A DNA stretch of 64,000 nucleotides from Paeniglutamicibacter antarcticus (lineage in GTDB: Bacteria; Actinomycetota; Actinomycetes; Actinomycetales; Micrococcaceae): NCBI RefSeq assembly GCF_900010755.1, contig NZ_CZJT01000169.1, positions 29,136 to 93,135 on the forward strand, in the 5' to 3' direction. The position numbers were made by a program, and so were the translations under genes. How positions within the stretch are numbered: the first letter of the stretch is position 1; the number at the start of each line of letters is the position of its first letter. Under the pieces are notes generated by a model, which was given only the letters and a program-made list of their open reading frames with translations, did not search any database and was not told the DNA's origin. Shown in pieces: positions 1 through 8,454 of the stretch.

Positions 1-59
1 GGTCTCGGTTTCCATTCTTCTTCCTCCTGGGTTTTCGATTTTCTTTCCGCTTGCGGTGG

Positions 60-1247
60 CTACCATGGCGGTTCCTGCTCGTGCTGCCGATGCGCCCGGG
101 CCACCAGGGCACGGATCTCCTCCACGTCCTTGGCTGAGTCCCTGTATTTCTTGTCCATGGCCAGGATCTGCTCTTCTTCCAGGGTCAGTAGCCGATAAAC
201 CCGTTCACGTTCGGCCGGGTCGGCGGTGTAGCCAAGATCCAGGTACTGGCTGGCATGTCTACGGGCACTGTTGATGGCGGTTTGTGCCTTGCCCGCCTTG
301 CTCAGCAGCGAGGCCGTGATGGTGACGGCCAGGACCCCGCAGATCACAGCAAGCGAAAGATCCGTGCTGATTTCGATGACGTGCACCGGCTCGCCGTCGT
401 TGATGAACGGCAGGTTGTTCTCATGCAAGGCATGGAGCACCAGCTTCACGCCGATGAACGCGAGGATTCCGGCAAGTCCGTAGGAGAGGTAGATCAGCCG
501 GTCCAGCAGCCCGTCGATCAGGAAGTAGAGCTGGCGCAATCCCATCAGGGAGAACGCGGTTGCCGTGAAGACGATGTAGACGTTCTGCGTGAGTCCAAAA
601 ATTGCGGGAATCGAATCGAGTGCAAAAAGGATGTCGGTGCCGCCGATCGCCACCATCACCAGCAGCATCGGGGTGAGCGCGCGTTTGCCGGCGTGCTGGG
701 TGAACATCTTGTCCCCGTCGAATTCCGGCGAGGTGTGCAGGAACCTGCGCGCAAGTCGCACCATCAGGTTTTCCCGTTCGTTCTCTCCATGGTTGGCGGG
801 CCGCAGCAGGTTCCCGGCGGTGAGCAGCAGGATCAGGCCGAAAATGTAGAAAATCCAGGCGAACGAGTTAATCAACGCCGCCCCCAGGAAGATGAATCCG
901 GTGCGGGCGATGAGCGAGAAGACGATGCCGAAGAGCAGCACTTTCTGTTGGTTGACCCGAGGCACCTTGAAGCTGGAAATGAGGATCAGGAAGACAAAGA
1001 GGTTATCGACCGACAGCGCCTTCTCGGTGATGTACCCGGCGAAGTACTCGGATCCGGTGGTTCGTCCGGCGAACGCAAAGACAAGCAGACCGAAGAGCAA
1101 GGCGATGCCAACATATATGGCCGACCAGATGGAAGCCTCGCGCAGCGTCGGGATGTGGGCCTTGCGGATGTGGAAGAAGTAGTCGAAAGCAAGCAGGCCG
1201 AGGATGACGATGATGGTGAGGCCCCAGATCAGGGGCGAGGCGCTCAT
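60..1247 (-). CDS. TerC family integral membrane protein
   Basis: A 395-residue polytopic membrane protein of the TerC/Alx family, which is linked to tellurite resistance and, in better-studied members, to metal (manganese) export. What is visible: about nine hydrophobic segments, plus the two acidic family motifs, KALSVDNLFVF near residue 75 and GGTDILFALDSIPAIFG near residue 200, whose Asp residues lie inside membrane segments. The C-terminus is a charged cytosolic tail. The start at 1247 (MSASPL) is chosen because a GGAGGA ribosome-binding site precedes it; an in-frame start 33 bases upstream has no such site. It is transcribed leftwards after the DinB-like gene with a 69-base gap. The family call is firm. 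The ion transported cannot be read from the sequence. Confidence 0.9.
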   Translation of the reverse strand: MSASPLIWGLTIIVILGLLAFDYFFHIRKAHIPTLREASIWSAIYVGIALLFGLLVFAFAGRTTGSEYFAGYITEKALSVDNLFVFLILISSFKVPRVNQQKVLLFGIVFSLIARTGFIFLGAALINSFAWIFYIFGLILLLTAGNLLRPANHGENERENLMVRLARRFLHTSPEFDGDKMFTQHAGKRALTPMLLVMVAIGGTDILFALDSIPAIFGLTQNVYIVFTATAFSLMGLRQLYFLIDGLLDRLIYLSYGLAGILAFIGVKLVLHALHENNLPFINDGEPVHVIEISTDLSLAVICGVLAVTITASLLSKAGKAQTAINSARRHASQYLDLGYTADPAERERVYRLLTLEEEQILAMDKKYRDSAKDVEEIRALVARAHRQHEQEPPW

Positions 1248-1316
1248 ACGTCCTCCGCTTTCAGGAAGCTGTCGGTGCACCCCAGAATATCCTCGGACCG
1301 CCCGGCTGGGTACCCC

Positions 1317-1964
1317 TTAGCGGTTACGGAGTTGGGCCACGAAATCCGCGGCGCCCGGGCCGGAGAAATCTTCCCGCGCCACCGGGCGTCCAGATACGGC
1401 CAGCAACAGGGACAACACAGGTCCCGCAACCTCGGGGCCCGATCCGTGGTTGAAGTTGGTATCGGAGGCCACCAGCCGCCAGCCGGTTGCCTTCTCCTTG
1501 CCGCCGCCCATCTTCACGGAGGTTTTCAACTGGTACTCGAGTGCGTGGGCCACCTGCCCCGCCGAGTAGGAGCGGGCCAGCCCCAACGGACCCCTGATGT
1601 CTTCGCCGTGCACGAACGCCTCGACCAGGCGCGTGGCCGGGTTCGCCGGCGGTGTTGCCGTCGCGTCCAGGACGGAAGCCAAGGAAGCCAACGTCAGCTT
1701 CGGATCGTTCATTTTTTCCTGCGCAACACCCCGGGCGTTGTCACGGTCGAAATCGAATCCGGCAGCGAGCATGCGGCGGATGAAACCCAGCCGCGTGGTT
1801 TTGGCCGAGTCAATCAGGTGGGCCAACACGTCGTGGACATCCCAGCCGGGACACCAAGACGGGGTATGCCATGCCTCCGGTTCCAGACCCCGCAGGTCCT
1901 CAAGCAGGGCACGCCGTTCGCCATGCACCACGGGCCATATCTCGGCGAAACCAATTTTGCTCAC
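1317..1964 (-). CDS. Maleylpyruvate isomerase / mycothiol-dependent DinB-like protein
   Basis: A 215-residue soluble protein of the actinobacterial MDMPI/TIGR03083 type, a DinB-like four-helix bundle that usually binds a divalent metal and in some members uses mycothiol. Visible signatures are PSWCPGWDVHDVLAHLID near residue 35 and VHGEDIRGPLGLA in the middle; the histidines in these segments match the metal-ligand positions of the family. The GTG at 1964 (reading VSKIGFAEIWP) is preferred because the family consensus begins there and the 28 in-frame residues upstream look non-coding, but the ribosome-binding site is weak. The substrate is unknown; true maleylpyruvate isomerase activity is not implied, since most family members are uncharacterised. 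Confidence 0.75.
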   Translation of the reverse strand: MSKIGFAEIWPVVHGERRALLEDLRGLEPEAWHTPSWCPGWDVHDVLAHLIDSAKTTRLGFIRRMLAAGFDFDRDNARGVAQEKMNDPKLTLASLASVLDATATPPANPATRLVEAFVHGEDIRGPLGLARSYSAGQVAHALEYQLKTSVKMGGGKEKATGWRLVASDTNFNHGSGPEVAGPVLSLLLAVSGRPVAREDFSGPGAADFVAQLRNR

Positions 1965-2280
1965 GGTCCAACTCAACCAGTTGCCCCCGACAACTGACAA
2001 GCAGGGGGTGTTCCGTGAGGTAGGGGGCCATAAGGCAGAAGCTCCCACGGGAATCCCGGGGTTCAGCGATAGCCTCGCCGTTTCCCATCACGAGCTCGGC
2101 AAGCCAAGGGCCGCGGTTTGCAGCGACTTGACGCCACCGACTGCCCCCGTTTGCAGATTTGACGGTACCGGCACTCAAAGGTTGACGAGAGGTTCAGGAA
2201 TTCGGTTTGAGGCCGGTGCCTTAAGTTCAGGCGGCGCCATCGGGGTACATGCGCAGTGGTCCGTGTGGCAAACTGATGCG
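1965..2280. other. Divergent intergenic region
   Basis: This 316-base gap separates the leftward DinB-like gene from the rightward peroxiredoxin gene and must hold the promoters of both. I see no convincing promoter hexamers, inverted repeat or additional gene in it. Confidence 0.5.
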
Positions 2281-2817
2281 ATGGACACGCCAACTCACGA
2301 ATCCGCAGATTACCTGGTGGGCAGGCAATTCCCGCTCGCTGCACTGCCCTCCACGACCGGGGAAACCATTGGCCCCATGGACTTCACCGGCGGCGCGTTC
2401 GTGCTGTTCATCTATCCGCGGACCGGCCGTCCGGACCGCGTGGAGCCACCCGAATGGTCGATGCTGCCCGGTGCCAAGGGTTGCACCCAGGAATCTTGTT
2501 CCTTCCGGGATCTTGCCGCCGACTACGCGGCCATCGGATACCGCATCTTCGGCCTCTCCAGCCAAGACACCGAGTACCAGCGCGAGGCTGCCGAGCGCCT
2601 GCACCTCCCCTATCCTTTGCTCTCGGATCCGGGATTCGTCGTGGCCACCGCCTGCGGCCTGCCAACCTTTGGATTCGACGGCGAAATGCTGCATGCGCGC
2701 AGCACCCTGGTGGTGCGGGAGCGCATCATTACGCACGCATTTTTCGACATCACCGACGCGGCCGCACACCCGCAGCAGTTGCTCGATGAATTGCAGCTGT
2801 CCACCCTGGCACCGTAG
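2281..2817 (+). CDS. Peroxiredoxin (PrxQ/BCP-like, thioredoxin fold)
   Basis: A 178-residue cytosolic peroxiredoxin-like protein expected to reduce peroxides with a catalytic cysteine. The active-site loop reads GAKGCTQESCSFRD with cysteines at residues 68 and 73, matching the CTxEAC arrangement of bacterioferritin-comigratory proteins. The usual Thr of the TPGCT motif is replaced (AKGCT), and about 15 extra residues separate the FIYPRTGR strand from the active site. My recollection is that both traits recur in an actinobacterial subfamily, so they are probably not damage. A later FGLSSQD segment and LPYPLLSDP are standard for the fold. The ATG at 2281 gives the family-like N-terminus; the ribosome-binding site is weak. 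It appears monocistronic. Confidence 0.85.
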   Translation: MDTPTHESADYLVGRQFPLAALPSTTGETIGPMDFTGGAFVLFIYPRTGRPDRVEPPEWSMLPGAKGCTQESCSFRDLAADYAAIGYRIFGLSSQDTEYQREAAERLHLPYPLLSDPGFVVATACGLPTFGFDGEMLHARSTLVVRERIITHAFFDITDAAAHPQQLLDELQLSTLAP

Positions 2818-3012
2818 CCGTTTACCTCCGGGCCGGGAGATTTCCCCGCCACCGGACGGCGCTTTGCACCCAGTTGGTTCCGATGCGGTCGGCGCGCCTA
2901 CCGAGTGGTAGGGTCCGAATAAATCAATATTGCAATTGCATGGACCAACGAGGTACATGCGTCAGAAAACCCGGCAGCCGCCACCACAGAGCGGCAACGG
3001 AAGGAACCGACC

Positions 3013-4293
3013 ATGGACAACGCAAACCTTGAGTTCCAGGCCCCAGCGGTGCACATGCTGAACTGGCAGCTGCCGGAAAATCTCCGCTGGTCCTTCCAAC
3101 ACATGTCAGATTTCCTGCCAACCGCGCTGATTTCAAAGGGGTACCGCGAGGCCTCCGTACAGCCGGTTGCCCTCCGCGACCTGGGGTCGATTCCACTTCC
3201 GCCCGCCTACCCCGGGGAACTGCCGATGACGGTGGATTCGATCATGGCAAACACGTACACCGACGGGTGGATGCTGCTTCACCGCGGAACGATACTTTCC
3301 GAACAGTACTTCGGCGAGATGAAGCCGGACACCCAACATCTGCTGATGTCGGTCAGCAAAACAATGGTTGGCGCCGTCGCCGGCGCACTGTGCGATGCGG
3401 GGCGTCTGGATCCCGATGCACCGCTGACCGGCTACCTTCCGGCATTGCATGGGACCGGCTATGCCGGTGCCAGGGTGCGTGACCTGCTGGATATGCGTTC
3501 GGGCATCGCCTTCTCCGAGGAATACTTGGATCCGCAGGCCGAGGTCCGCAAGCTGGAGGAAGCAATTGGCTGGGCCCTGCCCGAAATTCCCGGACCCATC
3601 GGGATGTATCCGTACCTGATGACGCTGGAACACAAATGCGCCCATGGCGGGGTCTTTAAATACCGTTCCTGCGAGTCCGACATGCTGGGCTGGATCTGTG
3701 AGGCCGCCGGTGGCGCTCCCATGCCGATGCTCCTATCCCACCTGCTCTGGGGCAAGTTAGGGGCCGAGTTCAATGCGTCCATCGGGATCGACCAATTTGG
3801 CACCGGGATGTTCGATGGCGGCATCAACGCCTCGCTGCGCGATATGGCCCGCTTCGGCACCTTGTTCTTGAACGACGGGGTGGCACCCTCCGGTGAACGG
3901 GTGCTATCACGCCACTGGATCGATGAGACCTTGGCCGGGGCGCCGGATTCCCGCCAGGCGTTTGCGGACAGCCCGGGCGATAACCGCATGCCCGGTGGCA
4001 TGTACCGGAACCAGATGTGGTTCCCCTACGCGGGCAACGACGTGGTGCTTGGCCTGGGCATCCACGGACAGATGGTCTATATCAACCGCCCCGCACAAGT
4101 GGTGGCCGTCAAGTTCTCCAGCTGGCCATTGCCGCAGGACGCGGACAAGCTCTTCGGGACCCTGCGTGCCTTCGACGCAATCAGCGCGGTCTTGTCGTCG
4201 GAGGCGCCGGCTGCCGCGCCATCGTTCCTGCCGTTGTTCTCGACACCGGGGCAAACCCAAGCCCCTCACCTCGAGGACCAACCACTCTTTTAA
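3013..4293 (+). CDS. NylB-like serine hydrolase, paralogue A
   Basis: A 426-residue beta-lactamase-fold (class C/DD-peptidase) serine hydrolase resembling 6-aminohexanoate-dimer hydrolase NylB. The SxxK motif is S113-V-S-K116, with Y171 (in FSEEYLDP) and Y217 (in FKYRSCES). These lie within one or two residues of the literature Ser112, Lys115, Tyr170 and Tyr215 of NylB. No signal peptide is visible, so it is probably cytosolic. It begins after a GGAAGGA ribosome-binding site and is about 70-75% identical by eye to the gene at 7149, which lies beyond the ATP-grasp gene. The two differ mainly in short, proline-rich C-terminal tails. Family function is amide or ester hydrolysis or acyl transfer. 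The actual substrate is unknown; nylon-oligomer hydrolysis should not be assumed. Confidence 0.85.
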   Translation: MDNANLEFQAPAVHMLNWQLPENLRWSFQHMSDFLPTALISKGYREASVQPVALRDLGSIPLPPAYPGELPMTVDSIMANTYTDGWMLLHRGTILSEQYFGEMKPDTQHLLMSVSKTMVGAVAGALCDAGRLDPDAPLTGYLPALHGTGYAGARVRDLLDMRSGIAFSEEYLDPQAEVRKLEEAIGWALPEIPGPIGMYPYLMTLEHKCAHGGVFKYRSCESDMLGWICEAAGGAPMPMLLSHLLWGKLGAEFNASIGIDQFGTGMFDGGINASLRDMARFGTLFLNDGVAPSGERVLSRHWIDETLAGAPDSRQAFADSPGDNRMPGGMYRNQMWFPYAGNDVVLGLGIHGQMVYINRPAQVVAVKFSSWPLPQDADKLFGTLRAFDAISAVLSSEAPAAAPSFLPLFSTPGQTQAPHLEDQPLF

Positions 4294-4976
4294 TCCCGAT
4301 CCGCTCGCCCGCTGAGCTCCCTGAGCCGGCAAGCAGGCTCCGGAAGACTCGCCCAGGCCGAGGACTCTCCCTTCAAACATGTCCGCACCATGTGGGTGCG
4401 AGCTTGAGGCTCGTTTCCCGGTGGCCTAAGGCCCCTATGCCGGTAAATCGCAGGTAAGGCCCCCGACGCCTGAGGTAACAATTCATTGACTCCGTTGGGG
4501 CCCTGCACCCGCCCCCGAGAATGCCACCGCTCGGCCAATGACAGCGGACTCTCAACCACATGAAAAGCCAGAAAATTCTTCACCAAAATTGCAAAGCATC
4601 ACGTCGGATTCGCTTTTAGAAAAATAGAACGAAAAGTCTGAAATTGTCCGAAGGATCGCTATTTAGCAAACCGTGCACGATTCGGGCAACGTCCTTTCAT
4701 CCATTCAAGCGATCAACATCCCGCTGTTGTCCACGTCACCTTCACCGCCCGTGCACCTTTTGTTTACTGCATCACAATAGGATGACTTCGACTTGAAGAA
4801 AGAAAAATGAATCCCCCGGTTCGCGCGCGGCACCCGCCCTGCAAGGACCGCGAGGACGGACGAAATAAAACCCTTTCGCGGTTTCCAGATACCACTTGTT
4901 GACACTGGAAATCATGCGATTGAAATGTCCGTCATCACCGGAAGCAGTTTTCCCCGCGATGACAAGGAGCAGGACA
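4294..4976. other. Long intergenic region before the ATP-grasp gene
   Basis: This is 683 bases without a supported gene. The part from about 4560 to 4960 is distinctly richer in A+T than the surrounding coding DNA, as expected of a promoter/regulatory region. A candidate sigma-70-type promoter lies at 4899-4926. No clear riboswitch or terminator structure was recognised. A hydrophobic reading frame on the minus strand over its right end is only the antisense of the ATP-grasp N-terminus. Confidence 0.5.
4899..4926 (+). promoter_or_regulatory. Candidate promoter of the ATP-grasp/hydrolase/decarboxylase operon
   Basis: A consensus -35 hexamer TTGACA lies at 4899-4904, and 16 bases later TGAAAT at 4921-4926 could act as a -10 element. 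The predicted transcript would start about 44 bases before the ATG at 4977. The -10 match is only partial, so this is a moderate call. Confidence 0.45.
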
Positions 4977-7031
4977 ATGACCGCACCCAAGGCCACTACC
5001 GACACGAAGATCACCGGGTCAGCTCAACCCATCAAGGCGACGAGCAAACCCCGGACGAGCATGCCCACCGAATCCAAGGCAAGCCGACCTACATCCAAAC
5101 CCATGCCAAGCGCCGCAAACGCCGGGCAGGAGTCAACGACGACCCCTGCCGAACGTAGTGCCGCTTCCAAGGCCCTAGACCCCCAGACGGTGCCGGCGGC
5201 GTCAACCGCCACCTCAAAAACGACAACCGCCACCGGGGCTGCCACCGTGGAACCTTCGGTCCCAACGGCAAGAAAAAAGCCTGCAACCAAGGCCCGGACC
5301 GCCAAGGCACCAGCAACAAAGACAGCTACAAGCATCGCTGCTGCGACTCCCCGGAGTGCCAGCACAAAGACTGCGACGAAAACGTCGATGCCGGCCAAGC
5401 CGGCAACCGCCAAGGCACCAGCTACAAAGACGGTGACAAAGGCGGCAGCAACCAGCACCACGGGCCAAGCAGCTAACACGGCTCCCGTCAGAACCGGTGC
5501 GCCCGATGTCACCATCGGCACCGACGCAGCCTTCGCCGGCAAGGCACCGGCAGAAACGCGACTCCAAACGGTCCACAACATCTCCGAAGTACGCCACTTC
5601 TTCCGTACCAATGACGTGCCGATCTTCTTCATCGGCGCCACGCCCTTCAACCTGCTGGGCTTGGATCGCTGGGTGCGGAACTTCACCTACGTCAGCTACT
5701 ACGATGCCTGGGACGGCGGCCATCCGAGGGTCTTCACGCCCTCGTTTAAGCCCTACCGCGAATTCGGGTCGGGTGAAGAAATCAACAACTGGTTGCTGCT
5801 CAACGCCGAGGTTCGCACCCGCATGACCAAGGACCTGCGCCCGGGCGTTCGTCCCAAGGTGGCCATGGTCTTCTTTAACGAGGAAACCGAGCATATCTGC
5901 GAGGAGCTGGGCTACGACCTGATCCTGCCGCCGGCAGCACTGCGCACCCGGCTCGATTCCAAGATCGTCACCACCAAGCTGGGCAATGAGGCCGGGGCGC
6001 CCTCGGTGCCCAACGTCCTGTCCAAGGGAACCAACTGGAAGGCCCTGCGCAAGGTCGCCGACAAGGCTGCCCTTGGCGATGAGCTTGTGGTCCAGACCCC
6101 CTACGGGGATTCCGGAAAGACCACCTTCTTCATCAACAACGAGGAAGACTGGAACAGGCACAGCCAGGACATCATCGGCGAGGAGATCAAGGTGATGCGC
6201 CGGATCAACAACCTGCCGGTAGCCGTCGAGGCGGTGCTCACCACCTCGGGCACCGTGGTTGGTCCTTTCCTCACCGAACTGGCCGGCCACGAGGAGCTCA
6301 CCCCCTACCGCGGCGGCTGGTGCGGCAACGAGATGCACCCCGAGGTGCTCAACGAAAAGCGCCGGGCCAAGGCCACCGAGCTGGTCAAGCGACTCGGTGA
6401 CCGGTTGGCCCTCGAAGGCTACCGGGGGTTCTTCGAGATCGACGTGCTGGTGGACACCGACACCGACGAGGTCTACCTGGGCGAACTGAACCCCCGCATT
6501 TCCGGGGCCTCGGCCATCACCAACGTGACCGCCGGCGCCTACGCGGACGTCCCGCTGTTCCTCTTCCACCTGCTCGAATACATGGACGTGGAGTACGAAC
6601 TGGACGTCGACGAAATCAACGAGCGCTGGCAGGCTCTCTCCGGGGCCGATGTCTGGAGCCAGATGATCATCAAGGAAACCTCCGACACCCTCGAGCTGCT
6701 CACCGCCACCCCGGCCACCGGCCAGTACTACCTCGATGCCACCGGCGCCCTGGTCTTCAACCGCGCGGCCCTTGACTGGCACATGCTCCAAAACGAGAAC
6801 GAGGCGTTCTTCCTGCGCGTCTATGGACCCGGCGACTACCGCTGGAAGGGCGGGGACCTGGGCATCCTGGTGACCAAGGGACGGTTGCAGGTCGAGCGCA
6901 ACGGAGCCTCGAAGCTCAGCATCAGGGCCAAGCACTTCATCGATTCGGTCAGGGCCGGGTTCCGCGGGATTCCGCTGAGTGCCGAGGTCCAGCTTGAGGC
7001 CGGATTCGAATCCGGCGTCGAGCTGCAGTGA
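4977..7031 (+). CDS. ATP-grasp ligase with histone-H1-like N-terminal tail
   Basis: A 684-residue protein. Residues 1 to about 190 are low-complexity, rich in Lys, Ala, Thr, Pro and Ser, with repeated AKAPATKTATK-like units that recall histone H1 tails. From about 190 onward it is an ATP-grasp enzyme: the nucleotide loop GDSGKTTFF lies near residue 376, and the metal-binding strand FFEIDVLVDTDTDEVYLGEL is followed by NPRISGAS near residue 505, as in carboxylate-amine ligases and biotin carboxylase. It has no biotin-carrier domain. The enzyme should activate a carboxylate with ATP and join it to an amine or thiol; substrates are unknown. The ATG at 4977 follows an AAGGAG site with ideal spacing. 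It is followed by hydrolase B after 117 bases. Genome pipelines may label it biotin carboxylase, which would be misleading. Confidence 0.85.
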   Translation: MTAPKATTDTKITGSAQPIKATSKPRTSMPTESKASRPTSKPMPSAANAGQESTTTPAERSAASKALDPQTVPAASTATSKTTTATGAATVEPSVPTARKKPATKARTAKAPATKTATSIAAATPRSASTKTATKTSMPAKPATAKAPATKTVTKAAATSTTGQAANTAPVRTGAPDVTIGTDAAFAGKAPAETRLQTVHNISEVRHFFRTNDVPIFFIGATPFNLLGLDRWVRNFTYVSYYDAWDGGHPRVFTPSFKPYREFGSGEEINNWLLLNAEVRTRMTKDLRPGVRPKVAMVFFNEETEHICEELGYDLILPPAALRTRLDSKIVTTKLGNEAGAPSVPNVLSKGTNWKALRKVADKAALGDELVVQTPYGDSGKTTFFINNEEDWNRHSQDIIGEEIKVMRRINNLPVAVEAVLTTSGTVVGPFLTELAGHEELTPYRGGWCGNEMHPEVLNEKRRAKATELVKRLGDRLALEGYRGFFEIDVLVDTDTDEVYLGELNPRISGASAITNVTAGAYADVPLFLFHLLEYMDVEYELDVDEINERWQALSGADVWSQMIIKETSDTLELLTATPATGQYYLDATGALVFNRAALDWHMLQNENEAFFLRVYGPGDYRWKGGDLGILVTKGRLQVERNGASKLSIRAKHFIDSVRAGFRGIPLSAEVQLEAGFESGVELQ

Positions 7032-7148
7032 AGAGGTCTGGCTAGGACACCCCCTCAGACCTTGGGCCTGATCAACACCGCATTTCACCAATGGCACCGG
7101 CGCCGCATCGAGCAGGCTGCGCCGGTGCCACCCCGGAAGGAACAACAC

Positions 7149-8441
7149 GTGGACGGCACCAACCCGGAGCATCTCTCCCCGGGCTCGGACCTGGAGAACT
7201 GGCAGCTGCCGGCCAACCTTCGATGGTCCTTTCAACACATCGCGGATTTCCTGCCCACGCAGGCGATCCCGCGGGGCCGGGGGCCGGTGGCCGCGCTGCC
7301 GGCCGAGCCCCGCGAGCTGGAGGGGATCATGCTGGACCCGGCCTTCGTGGGCGATGCACCCATGAGCGTCGGCTCCGTCATGGCCTCCACCGACACCGAC
7401 GGGTGGATGCTACTGCGGGACGGGCGCGTGCTTGCCGAACGGTATTTCGGCACCATGGGCCCCGGGACCCCGCACCTGCTGATGTCGGTGAGCAAGTCGC
7501 TGGTCGGCGCCGTCGCCGGTGCCCTCTGTGACTCCGGCGCACTGGATCCGCGGGCGCTCCTGACCTCCTATATCCCGCAACTTGCCGACACCGGATATGC
7601 GGGGGCCACTGTGCGCCAGCTGCTGGACATGCGATCGGGCATTGCGTTCTCCGAGGACTACCTTGACCCGCGGGCCGAGGTTCGCAAACTCGAGGAAGCC
7701 ATCGGCTGGGCACCCCCGGCGGTTCCCGGCCCCGTGGGCCTCTACCCGTACCTGATGACCCTGGGGCAAAAGGGTGCCCATGGAGGGCCCTTCGAATACA
7801 AGTCCTGCGAGACGGACATGCTGGGCTGGATCTGCGAAACGGTTTCCGCAACGCCCATGCCGGAGCTGATGTCCAAGCTCCTGTGGGGCAAGCTCGGAGC
7901 CGAATCCGATGCGGTGATCGGCACCGACCAGTTCGGCACCGGAATGTTCGATGGCGGCATCAACGCCACGCTGCGCGACCTGGCCCGCTTCGGCACCCTG
8001 TTCTTGAACGACGGGCTGTCGTTGACCGGCGAGCGCGTGCTCTCCGCGGACTGGATCCAACAGACCCTGGCAGGTGCCGGGGATTCGCGCGAGGCCTTCG
8101 CCGCGAGCCCGGGAGACAACCGCATGCCCGGTGGCATGTACAGGAACCAAATGTGGTTCCCCTACGCCAGCAACGATGTGTTGCTGGCCCTGGGCATCCA
8201 CGGGCAGATGGTCTATATCAACCGCCCCGCCCGGGTAGTGGCCGTGAAACTCTCCAGCTGGCCGCTGCCGCAAGACGCCGCCAAGCTTTTTGGGACCCTG
8301 CGTGCCTTCGACGCGATCTGTGCGGCGCTGCCGGTACCGCCATCTGGTGCCGGGCAGGGTGCCGGCAATGCCCAACCCGAAAAGCCTGCGACCACGGTGC
8401 CAAGCAGGGCACCCGGCGCCACCACCAACACCCCATCCTAG
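7149..8441 (+). CDS. NylB-like serine hydrolase, paralogue B
   Basis: A 430-residue serine hydrolase of the same family as the gene at 3013. The GTG at 7149 is chosen because GGAAGGA precedes it and because, from this codon, the protein aligns with paralogue A without a gap: the SxxK motif again falls at S113-V-S-K116 and the tyrosines at 171 and 217. Long blocks are identical, such as MRSGIAFSE, GTGMFDGGINA and GDNRMPGGMYRNQMWFPYA. The C-terminal 35 residues are Pro/Ala/Thr/Gly-rich and diverge from paralogue A. The gene lies between the ATP-grasp gene and the decarboxylase (13-base gap), apparently in one operon. Duplication around the ligase suggests both copies act in the same pathway, perhaps on different amide substrates. 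That is inference. Confidence 0.87.
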   Translation: MDGTNPEHLSPGSDLENWQLPANLRWSFQHIADFLPTQAIPRGRGPVAALPAEPRELEGIMLDPAFVGDAPMSVGSVMASTDTDGWMLLRDGRVLAERYFGTMGPGTPHLLMSVSKSLVGAVAGALCDSGALDPRALLTSYIPQLADTGYAGATVRQLLDMRSGIAFSEDYLDPRAEVRKLEEAIGWAPPAVPGPVGLYPYLMTLGQKGAHGGPFEYKSCETDMLGWICETVSATPMPELMSKLLWGKLGAESDAVIGTDQFGTGMFDGGINATLRDLARFGTLFLNDGLSLTGERVLSADWIQQTLAGAGDSREAFAASPGDNRMPGGMYRNQMWFPYASNDVLLALGIHGQMVYINRPARVVAVKLSSWPLPQDAAKLFGTLRAFDAICAALPVPPSGAGQGAGNAQPEKPATTVPSRAPGATTNTPS

Positions 8442-8454
8442 GAACGGATCCACA

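Noticed and set aside
255..1997. A 580-codon open frame on the plus strand over the TerC and DinB-like genes
   Set aside because: It is antisense to two well-supported genes, has Arg/Gln/Gly-rich nonsense composition and no motif. Such frames are common in high-G+C DNA.
4772..5014. A short minus-strand frame beginning with a hydrophobic stretch, resembling a small membrane protein
   Set aside because: The hydrophobic part is simply the complement of the Thr/Ala/Lys-rich start of the ATP-grasp protein, whose ribosome-binding site and length are convincing.
4977..7031. Reading the ATP-grasp gene as biotin carboxylase of a third acyl-CoA carboxylase
   Set aside because: There is no biotin-carrier domain and no carboxyltransferase nearby, and the neighbours are hydrolases and a decarboxylase. 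The true biotin carboxylase is at 57246.
5214..7238. A 674-codon minus-strand frame opposite the ATP-grasp gene
   Set aside because: Antisense shadow of the coding strand; the plus-strand frame carries all recognisable ATP-grasp motifs.
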